NCBI RefSeq assembly: GCF_031755915.1
Contig: NC_083383.1
Location: 16,109,001-16,173,000 of the forward strand
From: Ziziphus jujuba
Lineage: Eukaryota; Streptophyta; Magnoliopsida; Rosales; Rhamnaceae
DNA length: 64,000 nucleotides
Direction of reading: 5' to 3'
This document shows, piece by piece, positions 24,471 to 35,870 of this stretch. The notes under the pieces are model-generated. The model did not search any database. It saw only the letters and a program-made list of their open reading frames with translations, and was not told the origin of the DNA. Position 1 is the first letter of the stretch. Every line of letters begins with the position of its first letter. Made by a program: the position numbers and the translations under genes.

Positions 24471-27400
24471 TGTAACACCTTGTCCCAAAATACACTGGAA
24501 ATTTCTCATGTTGATCGAGGTTAACTGAGTTTGACTGCCATTGATCGAGAAGGGTCAAATTTTGACTTTTTGATCTGGTTAGAATTCTGCTTTGAATAAG
24601 GCTCCATTGCAAAGTACGTGTCAACCTGAATTCCTAGACTAGTAGCTCATCGAAAACAGAGCTACGGATTGAAAGTTATGACCAAAACAAGTTGAGGTCC
24701 GATCTATTCGAGCGTGTCTAGTTGACTTTTTATTCTTGTAAAATTGAGTTTTGACTCATGTATGGTTGTGAATTACTCATCGATACAAGTTCATAGACTA
24801 GTGGCACGCCTGATTTGGCAAGTGATTTGAAAGTTACAGACCCATGAAGTTTTTTAGAGACAATAGTTACTATTCATCAATCTGTGTGAGTGTGTGCACA
24901 GTATCGCCACATGTCAAAATCTGGCCAACCCGTGAGTGCACAGTGGCACCCACGAAAGGCATTTTGATTGGCTGAGAAAGGGAGATAGAGAATGGAGGGA
25001 GAGAGGAGAGAGAAAGAGGAGAGAGGAAGAGAGGGAAAAAAGGGGGGAAACACTGGCCACCACCGATTCACCTATTTTCAACCACCACCCAGCCACATGC
25101 ATTGGACCATCATGTAGCCCACCTCATTTCCAGCCAGCCACCTAAATTTCACAGCCAACCGACCGCCAACACCCTCAGATCGAGGCAATTTTTGATGGCT
25201 ACGTCGATTCCTTCTCCAACCGATTTCTCCCAAACCAGACCTCCATTTGCTTCACCACCAATCCCATTGGCTTACCCAACACCATATCTACCTCTCCCGC
25301 CAAATTTCATGACCAGTGGCTGCCGAACTCGCCACCAACGGTGGCAGATTTCGTTAACCACTGCGGCTCGTCAGAAAATCCACCTCCGATGGGTTCCCGA
25401 TCACCTGACCTACCCTTTCTCACTAATTTAACCTCCTTTAATCCAAACCCGAGGTCGGTTTCCTCCAATTCATGATGATTTGTGAGATTTTGGGACTTTA
25501 ATTCCGATTCCGACGAGAATCCAGCCACAACAGGTCCGAGCTTTGGAAGGTAAGACCTGATTCTTAACCCTCGCATTGTAAGCTTCGATTCGGTATATTA
25601 TTTATGAATTTTTTGGATACCGTTTGTGTTAATTCCCCCAGTACACTTGTATAAATTACCACATTAAAATATTATTTTAATCGGTGTTGTATGATTTTGA
25701 TATTTTAGGAGCACGTGTGAGTTGTGAAAATGATCCTGCAGCGGATCTTGGTTGATAAGCATGCTTGAGGTGAGTGCTCACCTTCAAATTTATGCTCGGG
25801 CATTAAACTATGTATATTTTGTATTAATTGATTAATTTTAAAAATATGTTGTATGTGTTGGATATTTATGTTTGATATAAAAAAAAAAAGGCTATATAAA
25901 TTATATTGCCTATTTATGATAATATTAGTGTATGAGATGCTGCCAAAATAATATTTTAGGATCGTGAAAATATGTACATATGGAGTGAATTGATTACTGA
26001 AAAATATTTATTTATGTTTAATATTTAAAGAGATTATTAATTAAATTTTGATGATGATTTATGTGGACTTATGCATCAAAATTTATATTCTGGGTTTTCG
26101 AAGAAATTATATTTAAAATTTTTGTTGAAATTAATTGCGAATTATTTATGTTTGATAAAAATATATTTATATGAATTTATCCATATGTGGATTTTTTATG
26201 CGAATTTCAATGCGATTTCAATTGTATTGAATTTGGAGGATTTGAAGAAAATATATTACGCATTGAAACAATGGTGGGAAAATTATTTTATGGTATTGGA
26301 AATTTTTGGATATATATATATATATACCATTGGATTTAAGATTATGGATTGATTTTATGCCACTGGAATTTTGGTATATTTGCATCAATGAAATTATAAT
26401 GGATTTTAATGTGAATTTATGTATATGGAGAGAGATATTAAATCCAGTGGTAATGATAAGATTTTGGTATTTGAAAATGGTATATATATATATATATATG
26501 GTTTTTAAGACTCACTATGCAGTATCTGTGTTCTGTAGTTGTGGATGTAATGAGCACGTAGGTTTATACTCTCCCATGGTTGCCATCAGGCCGAGAGTAG
26601 GCAAATTTGATATTGGCTATAGTCGCCCCATTCCATGGCCGGAATTAAGGTTTATAGCATTGGCACTGCTGGGACGCCAGGGCAGCCTGAATGCAAGCTT
26701 CTCTCTTTAACCTCCCCGTCAAATGATGCTTTAGGGAGTTGGGCACCGTCGGACATCACTGGTACATAGTGTTTGCGTCAAGTTATTTTCCTGATCCGAT
26801 TTTCAAAAATTAAAAATTTTCAAAATTATATTTGAAATTAAAAGTATTTAATTATGATTTTATTATTTATTTAAATTGTGCCCAAAAATATATTTTACCA
26901 TATTTTCAAGGCTTACATAAATTTAAGATTTATCAAAAGGATTTTCTATGGTATCTCGTATTTTTATTAAATTATTGAGCATAAATTTTATAAATTATTT
27001 ATTGAAATCAATTTTGTTTTATGTTAAACCCCTTTATTACTAAATTGATTTGTTGCATATTATTTGCATTTTATTTATTAATATTCCTTGATTATTCCTT
27101 TGGCTTGATTAATAAATATCATGATTATATGTTGAATTAAATGTTGGCTTTGTTAATTTATTTGTGATTGTATTTTATCTTATGATGATTATTATAAATT
27201 CAACTAATTGTTGTTATATTAATCTTGAAGTGTTACATTTTAGATTCTAAAATTATTTGTATCCTATTTGGTTTATTGATTAATTACTTTATTGGTTTTT
27301 GGGTTATATAAAATGTTGGATTTTGTGAAAGGCTTTTTAAAAGGGAAACATTTTCAACTAAGTGAATCATAAGGATTTTGAGGGAAAATGTTATTTCCTA

Positions 27401-27915
27401 TTATTATTAATTATCCAAATTTATTACATTATTATATGACTATTATTATTATAGTAGATAAGGTCGCTCACTAAGATGATTAGCATCTCATGTATTTTTA
27501 AATTTCGTTCCCCTAGGCCAAGGTTAGTAGGCGTTGTTCGTCCAGGACGAGCTCGACGTCTTGATCATCTCTGAAGTTTGAGAAGCCTTTCCTTTCTTTA
27601 TTTCCATCTTGTATTAATTTTATATTCAGATATATCTTATAATGCTCTATTTGCTACATTGGATGTTTATTTATAATATTGCATTGATCCTCTATTTATT
27701 ATTTTGAAGTGCTGCAAATGTGTGGAATAATCTGTTGTAAGGTAAGAGGAATAAGGAGATACTATTAGACGTGTGTTTTTTGTGCAAAGAATTTTGTGGT
27801 AAATCAAACCGTATGGGAGATGCTACCGGATTTTCCATTGGAGGGTCCAGTAGAAATTTCCCGTGATCAGGATTTGTCTAAGATTCCGGTGAGAAATTTT
27901 GGATAGGTCCTGACA
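24471..27915 (+). mobile_element. Element B: 3.4-kb solo-LTR-like insertion in gypsy integrase
   Basis: It starts TGTAACACCTTGTCCC and ends GGTCCTGACA. AATG directly precedes it (24467-24470) and follows it (27916-27919), and splicing it out restores the integrase reading frame (GGGLM|GHFGVVKIL). It is the same kind of element as A but in plus orientation. Conserved modules lie at about 24605-24690 and 24765-24845, a pyrimidine/purine and C-rich block at 24890-25570, and AT-rich DNA with TA repeats (26310-26330, 26480-26500) beyond. The C-rich block contains chance open frames. No coding domain was recognised. Confidence 0.75.
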
Positions 27916-28977
27916 AATGGGTCACTTTGGTGTAGTAAAGATTTTGTCCATACTACAGGAACACTTCTATTGACCAAACATGAGGAAAGATGTAAAAAGG
28001 ATATGTGAGAGGTGCATCAAGTGTAGAAAATCAAAATCTAAGCTAAAACCACATGGTTTGTATATGCCATTGCCTATTTCTTCTTATCATTGGGTAGAGT
28101 TATCTATGGATTTTATACTGGGGTTACCAAGGTCAAGGATGGGTAAGGACTCTATTTTTGAGGTTGTTGATAGGTTTTCTAAGATGGTATACTTCATAGC
28201 ATGTAATAAAATTGATGATGCATTTTATGTAGCTAATCTATTCTTTAGGGATGTGGTGAGACTATATGGCATGCCTAAAACAATTGTTTCTGATAGAAAT
28301 GCTAAGTTCTTAAGTTATTTCAGGAAAAACATTGTGGGCTAAGTTAGGCACTAAACTTTTATTTTCGATGACTTGTCATCCACAGACTGATTGTCAAACT
28401 GATGTAGTGAATATAACTTTGTCTACATTGTTAAGAGCATTAATTAATAGAAACTTGAGAAATTAGGAAGAATGTTGTCACATGTTAAGTTTGCTTATAA
28501 TAGAACCATACATTCTGTTACTCAATACTCATCGTTTGAAATTGTTTATGGCTTTAATCTTTTAATTCCATTAGATTTAACACCTCTAACTTTAAGTGAA
28601 TGTACTAATCTAGATAGTAAACATAAAACTGAGTTTGTTAAGCAAATTCATGATAAGACTAGAAAAAATATTAAAAGGAGGACTGAACAATATGCTGAAG
28701 CTACTAGGCAAGGCCAAATTAAGGTGATGTTTGAACCAGGTGATTGGGTTTGATTGCACTTTAGGAAGGAGAGGTTTCCTGAACAACGCAAGTTAAAGCT
28801 TATGCCTCGAGAAGATGGACCTTTTCAAATTTTGAAGAGGGTTAATGAAAATGACTACAAGCTTGATTTACCAAATGAGTATAATGTAAGTGCTACCTTG
28901 AATATTTCTTATCTATCTCCTTTTTCTACAGGTGATAATTTTGATTTGAGGGCAAATAGCCCTTAAGAGGAAGGGAA
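27916..28977 (+). pseudogene. Gypsy integrase pseudogene (after element B)
   Basis: The HHCC zinc finger end is [20 protein letters not shown] (27980-28040). The catalytic core follows: MDFILGLP (first Asp, near 28110), [10 protein letters not shown] (second Asp, near 28290), then [12 protein letters not shown] near 28377-28412, where the usual catalytic Glu is Asp. The C-terminal part (28754-28966) reads FRKERFPEQRKLKLMPREDG and ISYLSPF. Several stops break the frame. The frame ends at the polypurine tract and then runs on into LTR b. Confidence 0.88.
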
Positions 28978-30234
28978 TAATAAGAATCCACCAGTGCAAT
29001 CATCTATTCGCTGGGGTGCTAATCCTGTACAACTGAAGACTGGACCAATTACTAGGACACAAGCTAAAAGGTTTAAGGACAATCTTTTTAGTTTCATACA
29101 AAGAGTAAATAATTCTTAAGGAGATTCTAAGCCCGTGATGAGCATCCAGATTTTCCAAACAGTAAGGGGGAAATTGGTTTCCTATGAGACTGCTTGTGGT
29201 AAGGGATCACAAAATCATGTCAAGATAGAGGCAAGGACACCCAAGCACACCTAATAGAGCACAAGCTAAGAGCTTTAAGGACAATCTTATTAGTTTCATA
29301 CAAGGAGTAAATAATTCTCATGGAGATTTTAAGCTCGTGATGAGCATCCAGGTTTTTCACACAACAAGGGGGAAATTGGGTGCCTATGAGAGTGTTTGTC
29401 ACAAGGGATCACAAAATCATGTCAAGATAGAGGCAAGGACACCCAAGCACACCTACTGGCGCCCAAGCTCCCAGCATTGGTCGGTTTTGTACATATGCCA
29501 TTGGGAGGTGGTTTTACTTACATTTCAATCAAACTTTGACTATTCTAATCAATTGCAACATGTGAGGACCATTTCTAATCCTACTAGGCATCCTACATGG
29601 CATATTGGATCAGATTTGGAGCCTAAATTAGCTTGAGATTAGACAAGGACAGCTTATTTGGAAAGCTAGTCATCTACTTTTTAAAATTGGAATTTATCTT
29701 TTATATTAGGAAATAATCTTTTTTTTATTGTGTTAATTATTTGCTAGACAAATTAATTTAAGAAGGTTGCATTTTAATATTCCTGATTGCAAATTAATTA
29801 ATTCATTTTTTAAATAAGAAATTAATTAATACAAATTAGAATAGGACAGATATACGAAAATCGTTAACTACCCTTGTTTAACTTTATTGGCCAATTTGTA
29901 CCTATTGCTTTAGGGATTTGATTTTTTAACTCTAGCCTATTTAAAGGCTTTATTTTTTAATAATAAGGGACCAATTCTTCGTTCAAAAAATTACTTGTGA
30001 GAAAGATTTCTCTTCGTTCTTTTAGAACAACTAGAACACTAAATAGAGAACCAGTGTTCTAGTTTTAACTTATCAATAGGACATTACATAACCTATTATG
30101 GCGTTTTTGATATATACTAAATTTTCTAGCTACAGGTTGACTAGGGGTTAAAGTGACTATTAGAATCTGAATTTAATTTCGAATAGGGCTAATATAATAC
30201 TAGTTAAGGAGCAAGTCGACCTAGGTTCATATCA
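28978..30234 (+). repeat. LTR b (gypsy, ~1.26 kb, with internal duplication)
   Basis: It begins TAATAAGAATCC (corresponding to TGATGAGAATCC in LTR c) right after the polypurine tract and ends CATATCA. It is longer than LTRs a and c because of a ~200-bp tandem duplication (29057-29253 and 29254-29457). The first ~130 bp still encode a pol C-terminal segment, GPITRTQAKRFKDNL, so the ancestral pol stop lay inside the 3' LTR. Confidence 0.85.
29057..29457. repeat. ~200-bp tandem duplication inside LTR b
   Basis: Both units contain ACACAAGCTAA or GCACAAGCTAA, TTTAAGGACAATCTT, TTTCATACAA, GTGATGAGCATCCAG, AAGGGGGAAATTGG and GGGATCACAAAATCATGTCA, ending CACCCAAGCACACCTA. LTRs a and c have a single unit. 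Confidence 0.85.
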
Positions 30235-31885
30235 AATACTTAGGACCTGACGAAGATGTTCACCCAAGAATCGATCTGTAGGCTGTCTTGGGACTTGAAG
30301 GAGAGTTAAAGGAAGATGGAAGCATTTCAAAAGACTCAGCAATGGATGATGGCTGGCATTATGGGTTTGTTGAGTCAGCAATTGCATGTTACCCAAGCCT
30401 CATTAAATGGCATAAGGGTAACTATCGATTAGGAAAAGTTGGGGTTGGCTTTTTCGACCGTACTTGAGGGAAACATGTCGAGGACTAATGCAATGACCTT
30501 TTCGACTAGGATGAATGGTAATGAAGGAAGAACGAATGGCAATTCCAACCTTATATTCCCTTACCAGCTAGGAATCTAATTCATATATGAGGGCCAATTG
30601 AGAGCTAAAGCCAGAACATCAAAGATGGCCAAGAAGAGCAGATTATACAGGCCCCTTAGGCCATACTTCATGCAGTGTGGGCTTTTCAAGCTGCATCTTA
30701 TGGTATGTAGGCCTTGTTGGCTGCATATAATGGTAATAGAGGAAGGGCAAACTTCCATCCTTATCTCTTCCCACTTGTCTAGAATCAAGTACATTGTGGG
30801 GCATATGCTGAATAGTATGGCTAAAACTTCGGCATAACCGTAATGAAGACCAACATTATCAGGTTGGCTATCATGATTCAGTATGGAAACATGGATATAA
30901 TGTTTGAAATTGGTTGAACTACAACTTTGGCATAGATAAGAAAGCCATTGCAACCATCATCTATGAGATGATTGACCATACATTAAGAAGAGTTGGTTGA
31001 CTATCTTACAGAGGACCCTACCTTGAGGCTATTGACCGGATAGAATTTCCAAGATGATTCAAGTTTCTTAAATTCATCTTATTTTTCAGTGAAAAATAAT
31101 CAGTCCATTGTGGAGCTTATATGCCACTTCACTATCTTATGTGAGGAAGTTGCAGCTAATGACTTTTGAAGCTCCATTTGTTTGTAAATTGTTTGACAGG
31201 ATTTGCTTTCTCTTGGTACATGAATTTGCAGCCAAATTCAATCTATACCTGGTAGGAATTGGAGTAAAATTCCATGAAAAATTTTAAAAGATTAGGTTAG
31301 AGATCTCCATGGTCGACTTGTCACATTTGTGCCAGATGGAAGGAGAATCAGTGAAGAACTTCATTGCCTAGTTTTAACAAGCGAGGATCAGATGTCATTT
31401 GGACCTACTAGAAAGGGAATTCATCAAGCTAGCTAAAGCGAACTATGTTTTAAGCTCTTAATAGAGTTTTACGATTTGTTTGAGCTAATCTCTTGGGCTT
31501 TTAGATATGAAAGTATTATGAAAGAGTAGTATAAGAGGAATAACTCATCCCAAGTATTGAGGACTAAGAAATAGAAGACGTCACCGCCGAATCGAAGAAG
31601 CTCTAGCTAGACCAACAGGGGACTAGAGGATTCTTAAATTGGTCATAGATACAAAGAAGAATTAGCTCTAGTAGAGAAGGTCTATAGTGTTGATATCTCC
31701 AAAGCTGATTAGATTTTTGACTATCTGCTAATTGACAAGGTAATTAAGTTACCTGATGACCATATCTTGTCTTTGGTTGAAAAGTTGAAGAAAAATCATA
31801 CTGCAAGTGGCATAATATATGGGCACATCAGATTGTTCACTATGTAATGTTCAAGGATGCTATCCATGCATCAATGGACAAGGGG
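30235..31885 (+). pseudogene. Gag-only retrotransposon interior between LTR b and LTR c
   Basis: The frames differ from the gag at 18163. Near 30320-30420 they read AFQKTQQWMMAGIMGLLSQQ; near 31090-31160 a retrotransposon-gag-like stretch (NNQSIVELICHF, then CEEVAANDF); and at 31800-31885 a CKWHNIWAH...FKDAIHASMDKG segment, which resembles the C-terminal CCHC-like region of Tat/Ogre-type and non-autonomous gag proteins. No protease, RT or integrase is present. It ends in a purine run (GGACAAGGGG) directly before LTR c, as an interior should. Stops are numerous. It is either a non-autonomous gag-only element or a recombinant remnant. Confidence 0.6.
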
Positions 31886-33006
31886 TGATGAGAATCCACC
31901 AGTTCAAACATCTAGTTGCTAAGGTCCTGATCCTGTACAGTTGAAGACCGAGCCAATTACTAGGGCACAAGCTAAGAAGTTTAAGGACAATCTTGTTAAT
32001 TTCATACAAAGAGTAATTAAATATGAAGAATGCATATTAATATTAGAATATTCAAAGCCCGTGTTAAGCATCCAGGTTTTAAAAGCAAAAATAGACCCGG
32101 GAAGCTGTTTCGATACATTTAAGGACTCTGGGCAACAAGCGGTGAGCTTGTATGCCTATGAATGTGCTTGAGCTCACTAAAAGGTCACAAAATCATGTCA
32201 AGGTAGAGGCAAGGGCGACCAAGCACACCTAATGGTGTCCAAGCTTCCAACATTGGCCGGTTTTGCACATATGGCACTGGGAGGTGGTTTTACTTGCTTT
32301 CCAAGCAAACTTGATTATTCCAATCAATGGCAATGTGTGGGGATAAGTTATAATCCTATTAGACATCTTACATGGCATATTGGATTAGCTTTGGAGCCTA
32401 AATTAGCTAGAGATTGGACAAGGATAGCTTATTTGGAAAGCTAGTCAACTACTTTCAAAATCTAGAATTTGACTTTTCATATTAGGAAATAACTTTTTAT
32501 TTTTAGTTTTGTTTGATTATTTGCTAGACAAATTAATTTAATATTTCTGATTGTAAATTAATGAATTTCTCTTTCAAAATTAAGGAATTAATTAATGCAA
32601 ATTGGATTATGAAAGACATAGGAAAATCGGCAACTATCCTTGTTTTAGCCTCATTAGCCAATTTTTCCTATTGCCATAGGGATTTTTTTTATTTTTGTAA
32701 ACCTAGCCTATTTGAAAGGCTTTATTTTTCTTAATAATAACAGATCATTATTCATTCAGAAAAAATACTTATGAAAGACATTTCTCTTCGTTCTTTTAGA
32801 ACACCTAGAACACCAAATAGTGAACAAGTGTTTTAGCTTGCTTATTAATAGGGCATTTCATAACCTATTATGACATCTTCGATCTATATCAAGGTTTCTA
32901 ATCACAAATTGATTAGGGGTTAGGGTGGCCATCCAAATCTAAACTTAATTTTGATTAGGGCTAATATAATAGGGGTTTAGGAGCAAGTCGACCTAGGTTC
33001 CTATCA
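31886..33006 (+). repeat. LTR c (gypsy, ~1.12 kb)
   Basis: It begins TGATGAGAATCC and ends TTCCTATCA, collinear with LTRs a and b over its whole length. It too encodes the pol C-terminal segment (KTEPITRAQAKKFKDNL, about 31941-31990). The right flank (AAGCT) enters pararetrovirus sequence and the left flank is the gag-only interior, so it is not a simple solo insertion. Confidence 0.85.
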
Positions 33007-35475
33007 AAGCTTGTCTAGCTTTTTGCATATAAACATATTCTTTTAATTTTTTCAAAGACAGGTGATTGGTTATCATTTTCCATAAAAGAGATTAAGTTAA
33101 GAAAATTATTAATTTGTTCATAAGGAAAATCTTCATTCCAATTCATTTGGCAAATGATTTGGAAAAATATTTCTCTTAATTTATTATTTTGTTTTTTAAT
33201 TTCATTTGTTTTAGCACTTTGTTCTGCTAACGTTTGAGCTAATTTGCCATTTGAACTCGGAATGCTTTCCGACTTCCTTCATTATTTTCTTGGATATGGG
33301 TTTTCCATATTCCATTTAAATATTCATATATATTTTCTGATATTCCTAGATTAAAGAAATCATAAATATTTGGAGAAAGATTTTGCTGTATTTCTAAAAC
33401 TTGATTATTAACTTTTCTAGTGATATAGTCTTGATAAGCCTTTTTAGCTTCTTCTAAATAATTAAAGATTTTGTATAATGCTCCTTTGTATGTATTTACT
33501 TGTGGACAGAAGGCTTCTCATGAAGTAAAAATTCCTGTTTGGAATCTTTTGAAGACAACATAAAAGTTCCTAGGCTTTGGAGCCTTAGTAGCTGTTATCC
33601 ACGGTTGCTTACCCTTGTTTATTCCTGCTAAGATAATCAGCAAGAAAATTTTAATATGTTTTTAGATGTTTTATCTCAAAAGTATACATAGAGATGTAAT
33701 TGTAGATTTTTTGTCTACGACCATCCATTATACTTTTCTTATTAACAAGAAAATCACAAACAACTTGGTTATCTATTCAAAAAATAAAATTTTCTGGTGC
33801 TAAATAAATATGGAATCTTTTTATTCCAAATTTTATAGCTAATAATTCTTTTTCAAATATAATATAATTTTGTTCATTTGGTTTAAACTTGCCAGAATTG
33901 TATTCACATAATAGTCCTTCTTTTTGAAGTTTTTACTAAGGGGTTTTCTCTTTGTAATTTTATTTATATATAGTGGAATGTCTTTTTTCATTCCATTTTT
34001 CTACGGGTTTTGCTTTTGATACACACTTCCAACCTAAATGAGAAGTGTATGTTTTGAGAATTAATTTATCTCCTGTTTGAGAAAAATAAATTGTTGGTAA
34101 AGTTTTTATCTCTTTATTTGTTTTTTTACTATTTCTTTATCTTTTTAGTCCAACAAAATTCTTGATTTTGTTTTAGTTTTTCTAGTAAAGGTATCTTTTT
34201 TTGAGATAAAATTTTTATAAAATTTCGTCCATAATTTAGAATTCCTAAAAATTGTTGTAATTGCTTTTTATCTTTTCTTTCATCAGGAAATTCCTTTAAT
34301 TTTATCATTATACGTTCTTGTAATTTTATTCCTGATTTATCTAAGGTCATTCCTAAAAATTCTATATATTCTTTTTCTATTATCATATTTTTCTCTGGAA
34401 TAATAATTCCATGTTTGTGAAATTGATTTATAATTATTTTTAGATGATTATTATGGTCTTCTTTGTTTTTTGAGAAAATTAATATATCATCTTTATAAAC
34501 AACGTAAAATTGTTTGAAGTTTCCAAAAATAGAATCCATCCATCTTTGGAACTTATGGGGCTATGTTTAAGGCAAAAGGCATCACATTCCAATGAAAATG
34601 TCCACCTAGTGTACTAAAAGGTTGTTAATGATTTAAAATCCAGATTTAACAGTTAAATTTACTAAAGATTTTGCTACCTTTAGTTTGATTAATTAGAACA
34701 TCTTTTCTAGAAATAAAATATCCATCAAACTTTATATGTTCATTTAATCTTTTATAGTTTATTACTAATCTTGCTTTTCCTCTAATAATTTCAACATGGT
34801 TTCTTACCGTAAATGCTGGACTAATATGTGGACTTTTAGTTTATTCTATTAATCATTTTTTTTTTTTTGTAATTCTTTTAGTTGAATTTCAAATTCATTT
34901 ATATCTATTCTGGTATAAATCATAGGTTTGACTCTAATTATTATATCAGGATTTTTTAATTTTGATGAACAAAATCGAGGTGATTTATTCCATAATGTTA
35001 ATGGATCTTTCCAAAATTTTCTCTAAGAATATTATGAACCCAACGGTTTTAAGCTATTAGTCACTTATTTTTATCATTTCTTCTTTCTTTATTGGAAAGA
35101 ATCCTTTTAAGCATTTATGTTTATGATAAAATAAAATTTTTATTTCAATTTGATCTTTTCCTAAAGTTAAACTTTCTTTATTGAAAGTTATAGGAAGATA
35201 TTTTTCCATAAAGTTATTTCCTCGAATAAAATCTCCATGCATATCAGGAAAGGCTATTATTTTTGGAATTATAAACTTTTCATTACTCATTCATATAGCT
35301 ATGTTTTTAGCTTTATATTTTATTATAGATGATTGGCCTTGAACTTCAATAATTCTTATGAGTGTTTTCATTAATATCCATTTTTCTAGTGGAATAGCAA
35401 TAGGATGACAAGAGCTTATTATTGCTCCTCTATCTAATAGAACACAAAGATCATAAGGTTTATACCTTGAAAATT
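33007..35475 (-). pseudogene. Endogenous pararetrovirus fragment (Caulimoviridae-like): protease, RT, RNase H
   Basis: Minus-strand frames show, from high to low coordinates, an aspartic-protease region (about 35057-35470), a decayed RT N-terminal part (34560-35040), an RT core (34129-34539) whose D-D box is preceded by a lysine, a connection region ending in FLGILNYGRNFI, and RNase H-like sequence (33600-34120). The protease-RT-RNase H order without integrase, and the style of the RT and protease, fit a plant pararetrovirus rather than gypsy. The fragment is broken by many stops and frameshifts, lacks recognisable movement and coat regions, and cannot be functional. It is bounded by LTR c at 33006 and by copia gag at about 35475. 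Confidence 0.7.
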
Positions 35476-35870
35476 TACAATCTAAAGTTTCCCATAGCTC
35501 TTTAGCTATTTTCGCACTATAGTACATCCCGTACAAAACATTTAATAGGTCATTCAAGATATAATTCTGATATAAGCAATCAGGATCCCGCTCTATCACT
35601 CTCATCATTACTCAGAGGTGAGTCTTCAATTAAGAACCTCACAAGGTTCAGGGTGGTCAAGTAAAACAACATCTTTTGTTCCCACCTTTTAAAATGTGCT
35701 CCATTCAACTTCCCTGGTTGCTCAACATGATTTGCAGGTATAACAACCGGTGTAGGAGGAGGCATTTAGACCACAGGAGTTGGAGTTGGCACATGTGCAA
35801 CAGATACAGTTGATCTCATATCAAAAGTTACATTATCTGATCCACTTGCTATTTCTGTAGAATCACAAAA
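35476..35870 (-). pseudogene. Ty1/copia gag N-terminal relic
   Basis: Minus-strand frames give ASGSDN (start codon apparently ATA in place of ATG near 35852), PPPTPVVIPANHVEQPGKLN, FKRWEQKMLFYLTTLNL, then in the next frame DCLYQNYILNDLLNVLYGMY and AKELWETLDCKF. This is the typical opening of copia gag (UBN2-like). It runs without a stop into the pararetrovirus protease at about 35475. One stop precedes PPPTPVV and one frame change occurs near 35600. Confidence 0.8.

Larger units (their letters stand above)
15889..30234 (+). mobile_element. Decayed Ty3/gypsy retrotransposon with two nested insertions
   Basis: LTR a (15889-17019) and LTR b (28978-30234) flank a plus-strand interior. It runs gag (18163-), zinc knuckle (22121), protease (about 22410-22650), reverse transcriptase (about 22990-23800), RNase H (about 23870-24230) and integrase (24230-24470, resuming 27916-28970): the gypsy order, with integrase last. 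The polypurine tract AAGAGGAAGGGA sits directly before LTR b. Flanks are AAGAC on the left and AATAC on the right, a possible 4-of-5 target duplication. Gag is split by element A and integrase by element B, so the host element is older than both. Numerous stops rule out activity. Confidence 0.85.

Noticed and set aside
31886..33006. LTR c as an ordinary solo LTR
   Set aside because: The flanks on the two sides are unrelated sequences with no clear target duplication, so simple insertion plus LTR-LTR recombination does not explain it.
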